DNA of 64,000 nucleotides from Roseivivax halodurans JCM 10272 (GCF_000521785.1 NZ_JALZ01000001.1:186001-250000); one strand, 5' to 3'. Numbered from the stretch's first letter, positions 8,330 through 19,810 are shown. Translations and numbers: made by a program. The notes: generated from the letters alone by a model not told the origin.

Positions 8330-9844
8330 TCAGAATTGTTCCACCTGTCCCTGCTGCCAGGGTTTGACGAGATTGCCGAAGCGGGTGAAGCGGCCCTCGA
8401 AGGAGAGCTCGACCGTGCCGATCGGGCCGTGGCGCTGCTTGCCGATGATCACCTCGGCCTTGCCGTGCAGGCGCTCCATCCGCTCCTGCCAGCCGGCCAT
8501 CTCGTCGAGCTTGTCGTCGGACGGCTTCTCGCGCTCGACGTAATATTCCTCGCGGAAGACGAACATGACGACGTCCGCGTCCTGTTCGATCGAGCCCGAT
8601 TCCCGCAGGTCCGAGAGCTGCGGGCGCTTGTCCTCGCGGCTTTCCACCTGACGGGAGAGCTGCGAGAGGGCGATCACCGGAATGTCGAGTTCCTTGGCTA
8701 TCGCCTTGAGTCCCATGGAGATTTCCGCGATCTCGTTGACCCGGCTCTCGCCCGACTTGCCCGAGCCGCGCACCAGCTGGAGGTAGTCGACCATCAGCAC
8801 GTCGAGCCCGTGGGTCCGCTTGAGGCGCCGCGCGCGGGCGGCGAGTTGGGCGATCGGGAGCGCCGGCGTGTCGTCGATATAGAGCGGGCAGGCCTCGAGC
8901 GATTTGGCCGCCTCGACGAAGCGGCGGAACTCTTCTTCCGTCATGTCGCCACGGCGGATCTGCTCGGACGGCACCTCGGAGGCCTCGGAGAGGATCCGGG
9001 CGGCGAGCTGTTCGGCGGACATCTCGAGCGAGTAGAAGCCGACGACGCCGCCCTCGACAGCGCCCTCGGTGCCATCGGGACGCGTGCCCTTCCGGTAGGC
9101 CTTGGCGACGTTGTAGGCGATGTTGGTGACCAGCGACGTCTTGCCCATGGAGGGGCGTCCGGCGAGGATCAGAAGGTCCGACGGATGCAGGCCGCCGAGC
9201 TTCTTGTCGAGGTCCGTGAGGCCTGTGGATATCCCCGAAAGCTGCCCCTCGCGCTGATAGGCGGCGTTGGCGACGTTCACCGCGTCGGTGACCGCCCGTA
9301 GGAAGGACACGAAGCCCTGCTGTCCCTGTCCCTGCTCGGCCATGTTGTAGAGCTGCTGCTCGGCCTCGACGATCTGCTGGCGAGGCTCGCTCTCGACGTC
9401 GATCTTGGCGGCCTTGGTCGAGATGTCGCGCCCGAGCGAGATCAGGTCCCGCCGCACGGCGAGATCGTAGATCATCTGGGCGTAATCCTTGACCGCGAAG
9501 GACGAGACCGCGGCGCTCGCGAGCTTCACGAGATAGGCGCCGCCGCCGATCTCCTTGAGGCCCTCGTCCTCTTCCATGAAGGCCTTGAGCGTGACCGGGG
9601 AGGCGAGCTGGTTACGGGCAATACGCGCCGCGGCGATCTCGAAGATCCGCGCGTGGACCGGGTCGTAGAAATGCTTGGCCGAGATGATCGCCGCGACGCG
9701 GTCGTAGACGTCGTTGTTGGTCAGGATCGCGCCGAGGAGCTGCTGCTCTGCCTCGACCGAGTGCGGTAGGGTCGTCGCATCCTCGATGCTCGCCTGTGCC
9801 GTCGACTTCGCGCCTGTCGGATCGAACGCCGTTACCTGGGACAC
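8330..9844 (-). CDS. dnaB: Replicative DNA helicase DnaB
   Basis: 504 aa from a GTG at 9844, preceded by AGAGG; this start gives MSQVTAFDPTG, which resembles the N-terminus of roseobacter DnaB. An ATG at 9892 would add 16 residues but has no good ribosome site. Seen: the N-terminal DnaG-interacting domain (LPHSVEAEQQLLGAIL), Walker A GRPSMGKTS, Walker B VDYLQL, and the arginine-finger region KQRHGPIG near the end. It unwinds DNA at the fork as a hexamer. No intein is present. Confidence 0.96.
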   Translation of the reverse strand: MSQVTAFDPTGAKSTAQASIEDATTLPHSVEAEQQLLGAILTNNDVYDRVAAIISAKHFYDPVHARIFEIAAARIARNQLASPVTLKAFMEEDEGLKEIGGGAYLVKLASAAVSSFAVKDYAQMIYDLAVRRDLISLGRDISTKAAKIDVESEPRQQIVEAEQQLYNMAEQGQGQQGFVSFLRAVTDAVNVANAAYQREGQLSGISTGLTDLDKKLGGLHPSDLLILAGRPSMGKTSLVTNIAYNVAKAYRKGTRPDGTEGAVEGGVVGFYSLEMSAEQLAARILSEASEVPSEQIRRGDMTEEEFRRFVEAAKSLEACPLYIDDTPALPIAQLAARARRLKRTHGLDVLMVDYLQLVRGSGKSGESRVNEIAEISMGLKAIAKELDIPVIALSQLSRQVESREDKRPQLSDLRESGSIEQDADVVMFVFREEYYVEREKPSDDKLDEMAGWQERMERLHGKAEVIIGKQRHGPIGTVELSFEGRFTRFGNLVKPWQQGQVEQF

Positions 9845-9939
9845 TCTGCCGGTCCTCTCGATTCTGGATCTGCCTGCTTGAGGCCGTGACATAGCCCAAA
9901 CGGAGAGGTTTCGGCAAAGTGTATGTTTCTGTGGAAAGC

Positions 9940-9948
9940 TGTGTATAA
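9940..9948 (-). promoter_or_regulatory. DnaA box TTATACACA upstream of dnaB
   Basis: The plus strand TGTGTATAA is the complement of TTATACACA, which fits the TTATNCACA consensus. It is ~95 bp upstream of the GTG start of dnaB, within promoter distance. With the box at 8176 it brackets dnaB. Confidence 0.45.
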
Positions 9949-10060
9949 CTTTGCAGGGGGCCGGGCACGCTCAGCATGTCGGTGGAGTCACCCACCCGAA
10001 TCCCCACATGTTGAGGGCGCGATTCGATTCGCGACGCCGCGTTTGCGCTAGCGCAGGCGG

Positions 10061-10741
10061 TTAACCGCCGGTGCGCGCCGCCTGCCAGCTGCGGGGATCG
10101 GAGAGGAAGCTCTCCACCTCGGCGAGGGTGTCCGCCTCGAACGCCCCTTGCGCCCGCGCCTCTTCCAGCACGTCCCACCAGGTGCAGAGATGGTGCAGCG
10201 CGACGCCATGCGCGCCGAGCTTCTCGGTCGTCTCGGGGTAGATGCCATAGTAGAAGATCACCGCCGTGTGGCCGCAGGTCGCGCCGGTCTCGCGGATCGC
10301 GTCGACGAAGGAGAGCTTGGAGCCGCCGTCGGTGGTCAGGTCCTCGACGAGGAGCACGCGCTCGCCTTCCGCCATCACACCCTCGATCCGGGCGCCGCGG
10401 CCGTAGCCCTTGGGCTTCTTGCGGACATAGGTCATCGGCAACGCGAGCCGTTCGGCGATCAGCGCGGCGAAGGGGATGCCTGCGGTCTCGCCGCCCGCGA
10501 CGTTATCGAAGGCCTCGAAGCCGGCGTCCCGCATCACCGTCACCGCGAGGAAATCCATCAGCGTCGAGCGGATGCGCGGGAAGGAGATGAGCTTGCGGCA
10601 ATCGACATAGGTCGGCGAGGGCAGCCCGCTCGCCAGCGTGAAGGGCTCTTCGGAATTGAAGTGGACCGCGCCGACCTCGAGCAGGGCACGGGCGGTCAGA
10701 CGGGCGATCTCGTCGCGGGGCGGGAAACTCGTGGGGATCAT
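10061..10741 (-). CDS. pyrE: Orotate phosphoribosyltransferase
   Basis: 226 aa. It transfers the phosphoribosyl group from PRPP to orotate in UMP synthesis. The PRPP-binding loop appears as [13 protein letters not shown], and the KPKGYGRG segment is the flexible catalytic loop. The N-terminal [22 protein letters not shown] pattern (split) is typical of PyrE. It lies 16 nt downstream of pyrC on the same strand, forming a two-gene pyrimidine operon. Confidence 0.95.
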   Translation of the reverse strand: MIPTSFPPRDEIARLTARALLEVGAVHFNSEEPFTLASGLPSPTYVDCRKLISFPRIRSTLMDFLAVTVMRDAGFEAFDNVAGGETAGIPFAALIAERLALPMTYVRKKPKGYGRGARIEGVMAEGERVLLVEDLTTDGGSKLSFVDAIRETGATCGHTAVIFYYGIYPETTEKLGAHGVALHHLCTWWDVLEEARAQGAFEADTLAEVESFLSDPRSWQAARTGG

Positions 10742-10757
10742 GTCGGGCCTCGGGATG

Positions 10758-11798
10758 TCAGTCTGTCACGCGCCAGTGGAGCGGGAAGCCGGGGTCGAAG
10801 ACCGTGACCTCCTCGTCGCCTGCGGTGATCTTGGCGGGATAGTCCTGCGCTTCGCCCTTCTCGAGCGTCAGCGTCGCCTCGTTCCGCGGCAGGCGGTAGA
10901 AGTCGGGCCCGTTGAGCGAGGTGAAGGCCTCAAGCTTGTCCAGCGCGTCGTCCTCTTCGAAGACCTCGGCGAGAAGCGGCAGGGCGTTCGTCGCGGTGAA
11001 GCAACCGGCGCAGCCGCAGGCGGTCTCCTTGGCGGTGTCGGGATGGGGGGCGCTGTCGGTTCCGAGGAAGAAACGGCTCTCTCCCTCCATCGCCGCGGCA
11101 CGCAGGGCGCGGCGGTGGATCTCGCGCTTGGCGACCGGCAGGCAGTAGTAATGCGGCCGGATGCCCCCGACGAGCAGGTGGTTTCGGTTGAGGACGAGGT
11201 GATGGGCGGTGATCGTGGCGCCGAGATCCTCGCCCCCGGCGCGCACGTATTCGACGCCCTCGCGCGTAGTCAGGTGCTCCATGACGACGCGCAGGCCGGG
11301 GGTGTCGCGCCGGATCGGGTCGAGCACACGGTCGATGAAGACATGCTCGCGGTCGAAGATATCGACCGCGTCATCTGTCGCCTCGCCATGCACGCAGAGC
11401 GGCAGGCCGATCTCGGCCATGCGCTCGAGCACCGGGCGGACCCTGTCGAAATCGGTGACGCCCGAGGCGGAATTCGTGGTCGCGCCGGCGGGATAGAGCT
11501 TCACCGCGGTGACGAGGCCGTCGGCATGAGCCTGCGCCACGTCACCGGGATCAGTGTCCTCGGTGAGGTAGAGCGTCATCAGCGGCTCGAACTCGGCGCC
11601 CTCGGGCAGGGCGGCGAGGATGCGGTCGCGATAGGCGCCTGCATCGGCGCCGCGCACCACCGGCGGCACGAGGTTCGGCATGATGATCGCGCGGGCGAAA
11701 TGGCGCGCGCTTTCGGGGGCCACGGCCTCCAGCATCGCGCCGTCGCGCAGGTGGAGGTGCCAGTCGTCGGGGCGGCGGAGTGTGAGGCGCTCGGTCAT
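10758..11798 (-). CDS. pyrC: Dihydroorotase (class II)
   Basis: 346 aa, the length of the E. coli-type enzyme that cyclises carbamoyl aspartate. Metal-site motif [10 protein letters not shown] (HxH) is near residue 15; CVHGE provides another ligand, and FLGTDSAPH carries the catalytic aspartate. The carbamylated lysine is in the [14 protein letters not shown] segment. First gene of the pyrC-pyrE pair. Confidence 0.96.
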   Translation of the reverse strand: MTERLTLRRPDDWHLHLRDGAMLEAVAPESARHFARAIIMPNLVPPVVRGADAGAYRDRILAALPEGAEFEPLMTLYLTEDTDPGDVAQAHADGLVTAVKLYPAGATTNSASGVTDFDRVRPVLERMAEIGLPLCVHGEATDDAVDIFDREHVFIDRVLDPIRRDTPGLRVVMEHLTTREGVEYVRAGGEDLGATITAHHLVLNRNHLLVGGIRPHYYCLPVAKREIHRRALRAAAMEGESRFFLGTDSAPHPDTAKETACGCAGCFTATNALPLLAEVFEEDDALDKLEAFTSLNGPDFYRLPRNEATLTLEKGEAQDYPAKITAGDEEVTVFDPGFPLHWRVTD

Positions 11799-11972
11799 GG
11801 CGCTGCCGTTAGCAGAGCCGGCCCGGGCGCGCCAGCGTCAAGCCGCAGCCGGCCCTGGCCGGATCCGTCGCGCACCCGCCCCCGCGATTTGCGATGGGCT
11901 GCGACCTATGCACCATTGACCCAGGCCCGCGGGCCGCGCGAGCAACGGACGACACGACGGAGAGGGACACGC

Positions 11973-12878
11973 ATGACCAAGGTGACGTCGATCGACGAGG
12001 TGCAGGGCCTTCTCGGCAATGCGGGCTATGTGTGCGGCCGCTCGCTCGCCACGGTCGTCTTCCTGTCGCTGCGGCTCGGGCGCCCGCTCTTTCTCGAAGG
12101 CGAGGCGGGAGTCGGCAAGACCGAGATCGCCAAGGCGCTGGCCGCCTCGCTGGACCGCAGGCTGATCCGCCTGCAATGCTACGAGGGGCTCGACGCCTCC
12201 TCGGCGGTCTACGAGTGGAACTTCCCCGCGCAGATGGTGGCGATCCGCACCGCCGAGGCGGCGGGCACCCATGACCGCGACATGCTGCAGGCCGAGCTCT
12301 TCTCGGACGAGTACCTGATCGCGCGCCCGCTGCTCGAGGCGATGCGCCCGCAGCCCGGCGGCGCGCCGGTCCTCTTGATCGACGAGCTCGACCGCACCGA
12401 CGAGCCCTTCGAGGCCTTCCTGCTCGAGGCGCTCTCGGATTTCCAGGTCACGATCCCCGAACTCGGCACGATCCGGGCGCCCGAGCCCCCGATTGTGATC
12501 CTGACCTCGAACCGCACGCGCGAGGTGCACGATGCGCTCAAGCGCCGCTGCCTCTATCACTGGGTCGATTACCCGACCTTCGAGCGCGAGATCGAGATCC
12601 TCGCCGCGCGCGCGCCCGAGGCCTCCGAGATCCTCAGCCGCGAGGTCGTCGCCTTCGTGCAGCGCCTGCGCACCGAGGATCTCTTCAAGCGCCCCGGCGT
12701 CGCCGAGACCATCGACTGGGCGAAGTGCCTGCTGGCGCTCGACGTCGTGTCGCTCTCGCCCGAGGTCATCGCCGACACCCTGGGCGCGATCCTGAAATAC
12801 CAGGACGACATCGCGAAGCTGCAGGGCTCCGAGGCCGCGCGCATTCTCGCGGACGCCCGCGCGGACCTCGCCGGATGA
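11973..12878 (+). CDS. MoxR-family AAA+ ATPase (CoxD-like)
   Basis: 301 aa. AAA+ chaperone of the MoxR class, which usually works with a VWA protein to assemble or activate metalloenzymes. Walker A is FLEGEAGVGKTEIA near residue 45; Walker B is VLLIDELDRTDEPFEAFLLEAL, followed by sensor 1 in VILTSNRTREVHDALKRRC (split). The start ATG has GGAGAGG upstream. Next to it, in the same direction, is a CoxE-like VWA gene. No CO dehydrogenase or other obvious client enzyme is nearby, so the target is unknown. Confidence 0.9.
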   Translation: MTKVTSIDEVQGLLGNAGYVCGRSLATVVFLSLRLGRPLFLEGEAGVGKTEIAKALAASLDRRLIRLQCYEGLDASSAVYEWNFPAQMVAIRTAEAAGTHDRDMLQAELFSDEYLIARPLLEAMRPQPGGAPVLLIDELDRTDEPFEAFLLEALSDFQVTIPELGTIRAPEPPIVILTSNRTREVHDALKRRCLYHWVDYPTFEREIEILAARAPEASEILSREVVAFVQRLRTEDLFKRPGVAETIDWAKCLLALDVVSLSPEVIADTLGAILKYQDDIAKLQGSEAARILADARADLAG

Positions 12879-12892
12879 GCCCGGCGCCCCTG

Positions 12893-12940
12893 CTTCTTCT
12901 TGGCAGAAATACTCCGGGGGTGCGGGGGCAGCGCCCCCGC
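12893..12940 (-). repeat. Structured intergenic element, copy B
   Basis: Read on the minus strand: an 8-bp stem GCGGGGGC / GCCCCCGC with loop GCT, the 8-nt spacer ACCCCCGG, then AGTATTT-CTG-CCAAGAAGAAG. It occupies the 72-nt gap between the MoxR and VWA genes, pointing against their transcription. The following VWA gene has no clear Shine-Dalgarno. Confidence 0.8.
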
Positions 12941-12950
12941 GCGGTCTGAC

Positions 12951-14207
12951 ATGCCCGAATACGCCCCGATCGAGATCCCCGAGAGCCCGAAGCTCGCCCA
13001 CAACATCACCCATTTCGCCCGGGCGCTGCGCCGGGCGGGGCTCCCCGTCGGCACCGGCCGGGTGATCGACGCGGTGCGGGCGGTGGAGGCGGCGGGCTTC
13101 ACCTCGCGCACGGATTTCTACTGGACGCTGCATGCCTGCTTCGTCTCGCGGCCGGAGCACCGGGTCGTGTTCCATCAGGTCTTCCGGCTCTACTGGCGCG
13201 ATCCGCGCTATCTCGAGCACATGATGGCGATGATGCTGCCCGCGGTGCGCGGCGTGCAGGAGGAGCGCGCCGCCGATGCCGCCGAGAAGCGCGCGGCGGA
13301 AGCTCTTCTGGGCGACGCCGCGCCCGATCTGCCGGAGATGCCCGAGGCCGAGGACGACGAGGAGCTTTCCATCGAGGTCGACGCGAGCCGCACGATGTCG
13401 CGGGAGGAGAAGCTGCGCAGCCTCGATTTCGAGCAGATGTCGACCGCCGAGATCGCCGAGGCCAAGCGCATGATCGCAAAGCTGTCGCTGCCGGTGACGC
13501 CGATCCCGTCGCGCCGGGGCATGCCCTCGTCGCACGGGGCGCGGCCCGACTGGCGGCGGACGATCCGCGCGGCGATGCGGCAGGGCGGCGAGGTGCAGAG
13601 GCTGGCCCGGCAGACTCCGCGGCCGCGCTGGCCGAACCTCGTGGTGCTCTGCGACATCTCGGGGTCGATGTCGCAATATTCGCGCATGGTTCTGCACTTC
13701 CTGCACGCGGTCGCCAACCGCAAGGGCGCGGGGTGGGCGAAGGTGCACGCCTTCACCTTCGGCACCCGGCTGACAAACATCACCCGCCATCTCGCCACGC
13801 GCGACGTCGATCAGGCGCTGAAATCCGCGGGCGCCGAGGCGCAGGACTGGGAAGGCGGCACGCGGATCGGGTCCTGCCTGCACGAATTCAACCGCGACTG
13901 GTCGCGGCGGGTCATGGGGCAGGGCGCGGTGGTACTGCTGATCACGGACGGGCTCGACCGCGACGATGCGGGGGCTCTGGGTCGCGAGATGGAGCGGCTG
14001 CACCTCTCCTCACGGCGGCTCATCTGGCTCAATCCGCTGCTGCGCTGGGACGGGTTCGCGCCGAAGGCGACGGGCATCCGCGCGATGCTGCCGCATGTGG
14101 ACAGCTTCCGCGCGGGCCATTCGATCCGCTCGCTCGAGGATCTCGCCGAGGCGCTGTCGCGGCCGGACGATGCCGGGGACAAGGCGCGGCTTCTTGAAAT
14201 GATGTGA
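12951..14207 (+). CDS. VWA domain protein (CoxE-like)
   Basis: 418 aa. Partner of the MoxR ATPase just upstream. The C-terminal von Willebrand A domain has a complete MIDAS motif, DISGSMS (DxSxS) near residue 235, followed by the TDG-type loop LLITDGLDRD. The N-terminal half is helical and charged, with an acidic stretch (PEAEDDEELS). The ATG at 12951 gives MPEYAPIEIPESPKL; the preceding bases show no good ribosome site and come from the intergenic repeat. Predicted to be cytoplasmic, in metalloenzyme maturation. The client is unknown. Confidence 0.88.
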   Translation: MPEYAPIEIPESPKLAHNITHFARALRRAGLPVGTGRVIDAVRAVEAAGFTSRTDFYWTLHACFVSRPEHRVVFHQVFRLYWRDPRYLEHMMAMMLPAVRGVQEERAADAAEKRAAEALLGDAAPDLPEMPEAEDDEELSIEVDASRTMSREEKLRSLDFEQMSTAEIAEAKRMIAKLSLPVTPIPSRRGMPSSHGARPDWRRTIRAAMRQGGEVQRLARQTPRPRWPNLVVLCDISGSMSQYSRMVLHFLHAVANRKGAGWAKVHAFTFGTRLTNITRHLATRDVDQALKSAGAEAQDWEGGTRIGSCLHEFNRDWSRRVMGQGAVVLLITDGLDRDDAGALGREMERLHLSSRRLIWLNPLLRWDGFAPKATGIRAMLPHVDSFRAGHSIRSLEDLAEALSRPDDAGDKARLLEMM

Positions 14208-14221
14208 TCGGTCTTGGCGGT

Positions 14222-14243
14222 CCCTTGCCGGTTACCGCAAGGG
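14222..14243. terminator. Stem-loop after the MoxR/VWA operon
   Basis: CCCTTGC (14222-14228) pairs with GCAAGGG (14237-14243) around an 8-nt loop, 15 bp after the VWA stop and before the OmpA gene. There is no T-run, so its role as terminator is uncertain. Confidence 0.4.
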
Positions 14244-14318
14244 GCGGGGGAACCGCCTCGCGCTCTTCCGGCGTTCTCCGTCTGACGCTGCATTGGGCAG
14301 CCACGGGAAGGAGATGTC

Positions 14319-16586
14319 ATGACGACGGGCATTCTGAAGACGACGACGGCGCTTGCACTGGTTCTGAGCCTCGCGGCGCCGGGACCGATCCTCGCGCAGA
14401 CCGAGGGCGACGGGCAGGGTCAGGAACTGACCGAAGAGGAGCTGCTGCTCCAGCAGCAGGAACAGGCCGCAGAAGAAGAGGCGGAGCCCGCTCCGGCAGA
14501 GGAGACCGCTCCGGCAGAGGAGGCCCCGGCCGAGGAGCAGGCGGCTCCGGAAGAGGCCGTACCGGCAGAGCCCGCGCCGGAAGAGCTGCAGGAGGCACCC
14601 GCCGAGACCGAGGCCCCCGCGGCCGAGGAGAGCGCGGCCGAGCCGGCCGAGACGACGGAGCCCGCCGAGAGCGCACCGGCGGAGGCCGAGGCGCCCGCAG
14701 CAGAGACCGAGGCGCCCGCCGCGGCTGAGGCGCCCGTCGCCGAAACCGAAGAGAGCGATGCGGCTTCGACCGAGGCGCAGCCCGAGGCGGACGCGGAGGC
14801 CGATGTCGAGGCGACCGGGGACGCGGATGCGACCGCGACCGAGAGCGAGGGTGCCGAGAGCGAGGGTGCCGAGACCGAGGCTCCTGCCGCCGACGCGCTG
14901 CCCGACCCCGAATCCGACACGCCGACGCGCTCGGCCAACCCCGAGCCGGCCGAGACCGAGGCACCGGCGGAGGACGCGGTCACCACGGAGGAGAGCGCTC
15001 CCGCTGCCGGTAGCGAAGCCACGGGTGAAGCCGCGGCCGAGACCGAAGAGCCGGTGCCAGCCGATGAGGAGGCGCCTGCTGCCGCGTCGGAGACCGGAGA
15101 CGCGGACAGCGACGCGAGCCCGGAGGCGACCGCAACGGATGACGCCGCCCCCGAAGAAGATACGGACCGCGCGACGGCCGACGAGCTGAGGGAGAGCCTT
15201 GGCGGCGAGAGCGACAGCGAGAGTTCTGCGACGACGAGTGCTGCACCTGACGCCGAAGCTGATGCGGAGGCCGAGGCCACCACGGATGGCGAGGCCGAGA
15301 CCGGTTCTGACGCGGATGCCGCAGCGGATGCCGAGACGACGGACGAGGACGCGCTGCGCCAGAGCCTCGAGGAGGCCGATCCGTCGGCCGAAGGCGAGGC
15401 GGACAGCGCGACCGCAGCCGAGGAAGGCGACGCTGCGACCGAGGATGCGGCTGCCGCCGAGGAAGAGCAGCAACCGCAGGACGCTGAGGCCGCTCAGGAC
15501 GAGGCCGATACGCTCGCAGAGGAAGACCGGGCCGCGCAGACCGCGGCAGCGGCTTCGGGCGGGACCGAGAACGCCGAGGTGGTCGAGGAGACCGTGACCG
15601 AGGAATCCTCGCGCAGCTCGGACGAGGAGTTCGAGAGCGAGATGTCCGCGTCGAACGATGACGACGACGAGGATGACGGCGAGAGGGCCGAGAAGATCCG
15701 GACCTTCCTCGGCGGTGCCGCGGCCGGCGCGCTCGGTGCCGTGGCGATCGACCAGCTGCTGCGTCCGAACGAGCAGGTGGCGACGTCTGCCGGCGACCGC
15801 GTCGTGCTCGAGCGCAACGGCCAGTACCGGGTGCTGCGCAACGACGATGCGCTGCTGCGTCAGCCGGGCTCGGACGTGACCTCCTATCGCTATGACGACG
15901 GCTCGACCCGGTCGGTCGTGCTGCGCGAGGACGGCACCCAGATCGAGACGATCCGGGCCGCGGATGGCCGGGTGCTGCGCCGGACCCGGACGCTGCCGGG
16001 CGGCGAGACGGTTCTGCTCTTCGACGACACGCAGTCGTTCGAGGAAGTGTCGGTCGCCGATCTGCCGCAGGTGCAGCAGAACCGTCAGATGATCGAGTAC
16101 CGCAATGCGGGCGAGGACGAGCTTCGCGCGGCGCTGCGCCAGGAGAACGTCGAGGGTCTGGACCGGTCCTTCTCGCTCAACCAGGTGCGCAACATCGCCG
16201 AGGTGCGGAACCTCGTGCAGGAGATCAACGTCGACTCGATCAACTTCGACACCGGATCTGCGGTCATCCGTCCGGACGAGGCCGAGGAACTGTCGGCGCT
16301 GGGCAACGCGATCCGTGACGTGATCGACGAGAACCCGGGCGAGGTGTTCCTGATCGAGGGCCACACCGATGCGGTCGGCTCTGCGGCGATGAACCTCGCG
16401 CTTTCGGACCGCCGTGCGGAATCGGTGGCGCTGGCGCTCAGCGAGTATTTCGACGTGCCGACCGAGAACATGGTTGTGCAAGGCTACGGCGAGTCCGACC
16501 TTCTGGTCGAGACCGAGGCGGACGAGCGTGCCAACCGCCGCGCCGCGGTGCGCCGGATCACGCCGCTGCTGGCTGCTCAGCAGTAA
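14319..16586 (+). CDS. OmpA-family protein with a very long acidic low-complexity domain
   Basis: 755 aa. Signal peptide ~1-26 ending ILA. Residues ~30-455 are almost only E, A, P, T, D and S in repeated short units (PAEE, AETE, EAPA), with very few basic residues. At ~460-480 a Gly/Ala-rich hydrophobic segment follows (FLGGAAAGALGAVAIDQLL), then a YDDGS/REDG beta-rich linker. The C-terminal OmpA domain starts near 638 (INFDTGSAVIRPDE) and carries the peptidoglycan-binding pattern EGHTDAVGS...LS..RA. The start has GGAAGGAG upstream. Likely a periplasmic or outer-envelope anchor to peptidoglycan. The acidic region may bind cations or span the periplasm; this is inference. Confidence 0.88.
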   Translation: MTTGILKTTTALALVLSLAAPGPILAQTEGDGQGQELTEEELLLQQQEQAAEEEAEPAPAEETAPAEEAPAEEQAAPEEAVPAEPAPEELQEAPAETEAPAAEESAAEPAETTEPAESAPAEAEAPAAETEAPAAAEAPVAETEESDAASTEAQPEADAEADVEATGDADATATESEGAESEGAETEAPAADALPDPESDTPTRSANPEPAETEAPAEDAVTTEESAPAAGSEATGEAAAETEEPVPADEEAPAAASETGDADSDASPEATATDDAAPEEDTDRATADELRESLGGESDSESSATTSAAPDAEADAEAEATTDGEAETGSDADAAADAETTDEDALRQSLEEADPSAEGEADSATAAEEGDAATEDAAAAEEEQQPQDAEAAQDEADTLAEEDRAAQTAAAASGGTENAEVVEETVTEESSRSSDEEFESEMSASNDDDDEDDGERAEKIRTFLGGAAAGALGAVAIDQLLRPNEQVATSAGDRVVLERNGQYRVLRNDDALLRQPGSDVTSYRYDDGSTRSVVLREDGTQIETIRAADGRVLRRTRTLPGGETVLLFDDTQSFEEVSVADLPQVQQNRQMIEYRNAGEDELRAALRQENVEGLDRSFSLNQVRNIAEVRNLVQEINVDSINFDTGSAVIRPDEAEELSALGNAIRDVIDENPGEVFLIEGHTDAVGSAAMNLALSDRRAESVALALSEYFDVPTENMVVQGYGESDLLVETEADERANRRAAVRRITPLLAAQQ

Positions 16587-16597
16587 GCGACAGGGGT

Positions 16598-16613
16598 GGG
16601 GCCGCGAGGCCCC
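16598..16613. terminator. Shared stem-loop between ompA-like gene and EamA gene
   Basis: GGGGCC (16598-16603) and GGCCCC (16608-16613) form a stem around GCGA. It sits in the 30-bp gap between convergent stops, so it could end transcripts from both sides. No T-run. Confidence 0.5.
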
Positions 16614-16616
16614 GTC

Positions 16617-17489
16617 TCAGTCCCGTTTCCGGACGGGCCAGACTTCGACGATGCCGGCGGCGAGCACCAGAGCGCCGCCGGCAATTTCGTACGTACCGAG
16701 ATGCTCTCCGGCGAGAAGTGCGCCCGAGACGGCGCCGATCAGAACCTCGGACATGAGCAGGATGCCGGTGCGCGCGGGCTCGAGCCGGGGCGTCGCCCAC
16801 ATCAGACCCGCCATCGCCGCCCCCCACCAGAGCGCGCCCGCAGGCACCGCGACGACGAGCGCGGAGATCCCGGGCACGGGCGGGAACGGTTCGAGGAACG
16901 GGGCGAGGGCGAGCGTGCAGAGCGTCGCGCCGAGTGCGAAGACGAAGGCGGCGGCCTCGGGTCTGACCGCCGGGCGTCGGCTCATGGCCGTGGTCGCGAT
17001 GGCCCAGAGCAGGCCCGAGACCAGCGCCAGCCATTCGCCGGTGCCGCGGGGGAGGGGAAGATCGCCGTCGGCGCCGAGCATGAGCCCAAGGCCCGCGAGG
17101 CCGAGCGCGATCGCGACGAGGCGCAGGCCCGGCACGGGCGCGCCGAGAGCCCAGGCGAGCAGCGTGCTCCAGACCGGCGTGAGGAAGAACAGCAGGATGA
17201 TGATCGCGACGCGGCCGTAGACGAAACCGGTCGAGTAGAGCGCGAAGGACGCGCCGCCGAGCGCGATGGAGGCGAGCGCGAGGGGCGAGGCCGCGGCGAT
17301 CTCGCGGCGGCGGATCCAGGCCACAGGGGAGAGCACGAGCGCGGCGGTGGCGACGATGGCGAGTGTGCCCCATGCGCCGGGCAGCGCGAGCGCGTCGAGA
17401 CGGCGCACCGGGAGCCAGTAGAAGCCCCAGAGCACGCCGCTCGCCACCACGGTCGCGGTGGCGAGAGCGGTGATGCGCGCCTTGTCCAA
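16617..17489 (-). CDS. EamA/DMT-family transporter
   Basis: 290-aa inner-membrane protein with ten hydrophobic helices in two halves, the EamA (DUF6) pattern of drug/metabolite transporters. The N-terminal half has ASGVLWGFYWLPVRRLDAL. The likely start is a TTG at 17489 (MDKARITALATATVV), 8 bp after the purL stop; no ATG or convincing ribosome site is available there, so translation may be coupled to purL. Substrate unknown. Confidence 0.8.
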   Translation of the reverse strand: MDKARITALATATVVASGVLWGFYWLPVRRLDALALPGAWGTLAIVATAALVLSPVAWIRRREIAAASPLALASIALGGASFALYSTGFVYGRVAIIILLFFLTPVWSTLLAWALGAPVPGLRLVAIALGLAGLGLMLGADGDLPLPRGTGEWLALVSGLLWAIATTAMSRRPAVRPEAAAFVFALGATLCTLALAPFLEPFPPVPGISALVVAVPAGALWWGAAMAGLMWATPRLEPARTGILLMSEVLIGAVSGALLAGEHLGTYEIAGGALVLAAGIVEVWPVRKRD

Positions 17490-17497
17490 GGCGGGGA

Positions 17498-19657
<2,160 letters not shown>

Positions 19658-19746
19658 GCTGAGCGCGTCCCTGTCGTGGCGTTGGGAGGCTCTTTAAGGC
19701 TTCGCCGCGCGAGGCGAAAGGGTGCGTGCCGGGCCTTCGGACGGAT

Positions 19747-19810
19747 GAGGGGCGCTGCCCCTCTTGGCCTGACGGCCAATTCACCCCGGAGTATTTGTGC
19801 CAAGAAGAAG
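19747..19810 (+). repeat. Structured intergenic element, copy C (two hairpins)
   Basis: First stem GAGGGGC (19747-19753) / GCCCCTC (19757-19763) with loop GCT; an extra stem TTGGCC / GGCCAA (19764-19779) follows. Then ACCCCGG-AGTATTT-GTG-CCAAGAAGAAG ends at 19810. This copy lies in a divergent promoter region between purL and rplM, where a terminator would not be expected for either gene's own 3' end. Confidence 0.8.

Noticed and set aside
14420-15283. Long antisense reading frame (Ser/Ala-rich) opposite the OmpA gene
   Set aside because: It is the mirror of the acidic GAG/GCC repeats in the OmpA gene. It has no ribosome site and no signal; GC-rich repetitive codons keep several frames open.
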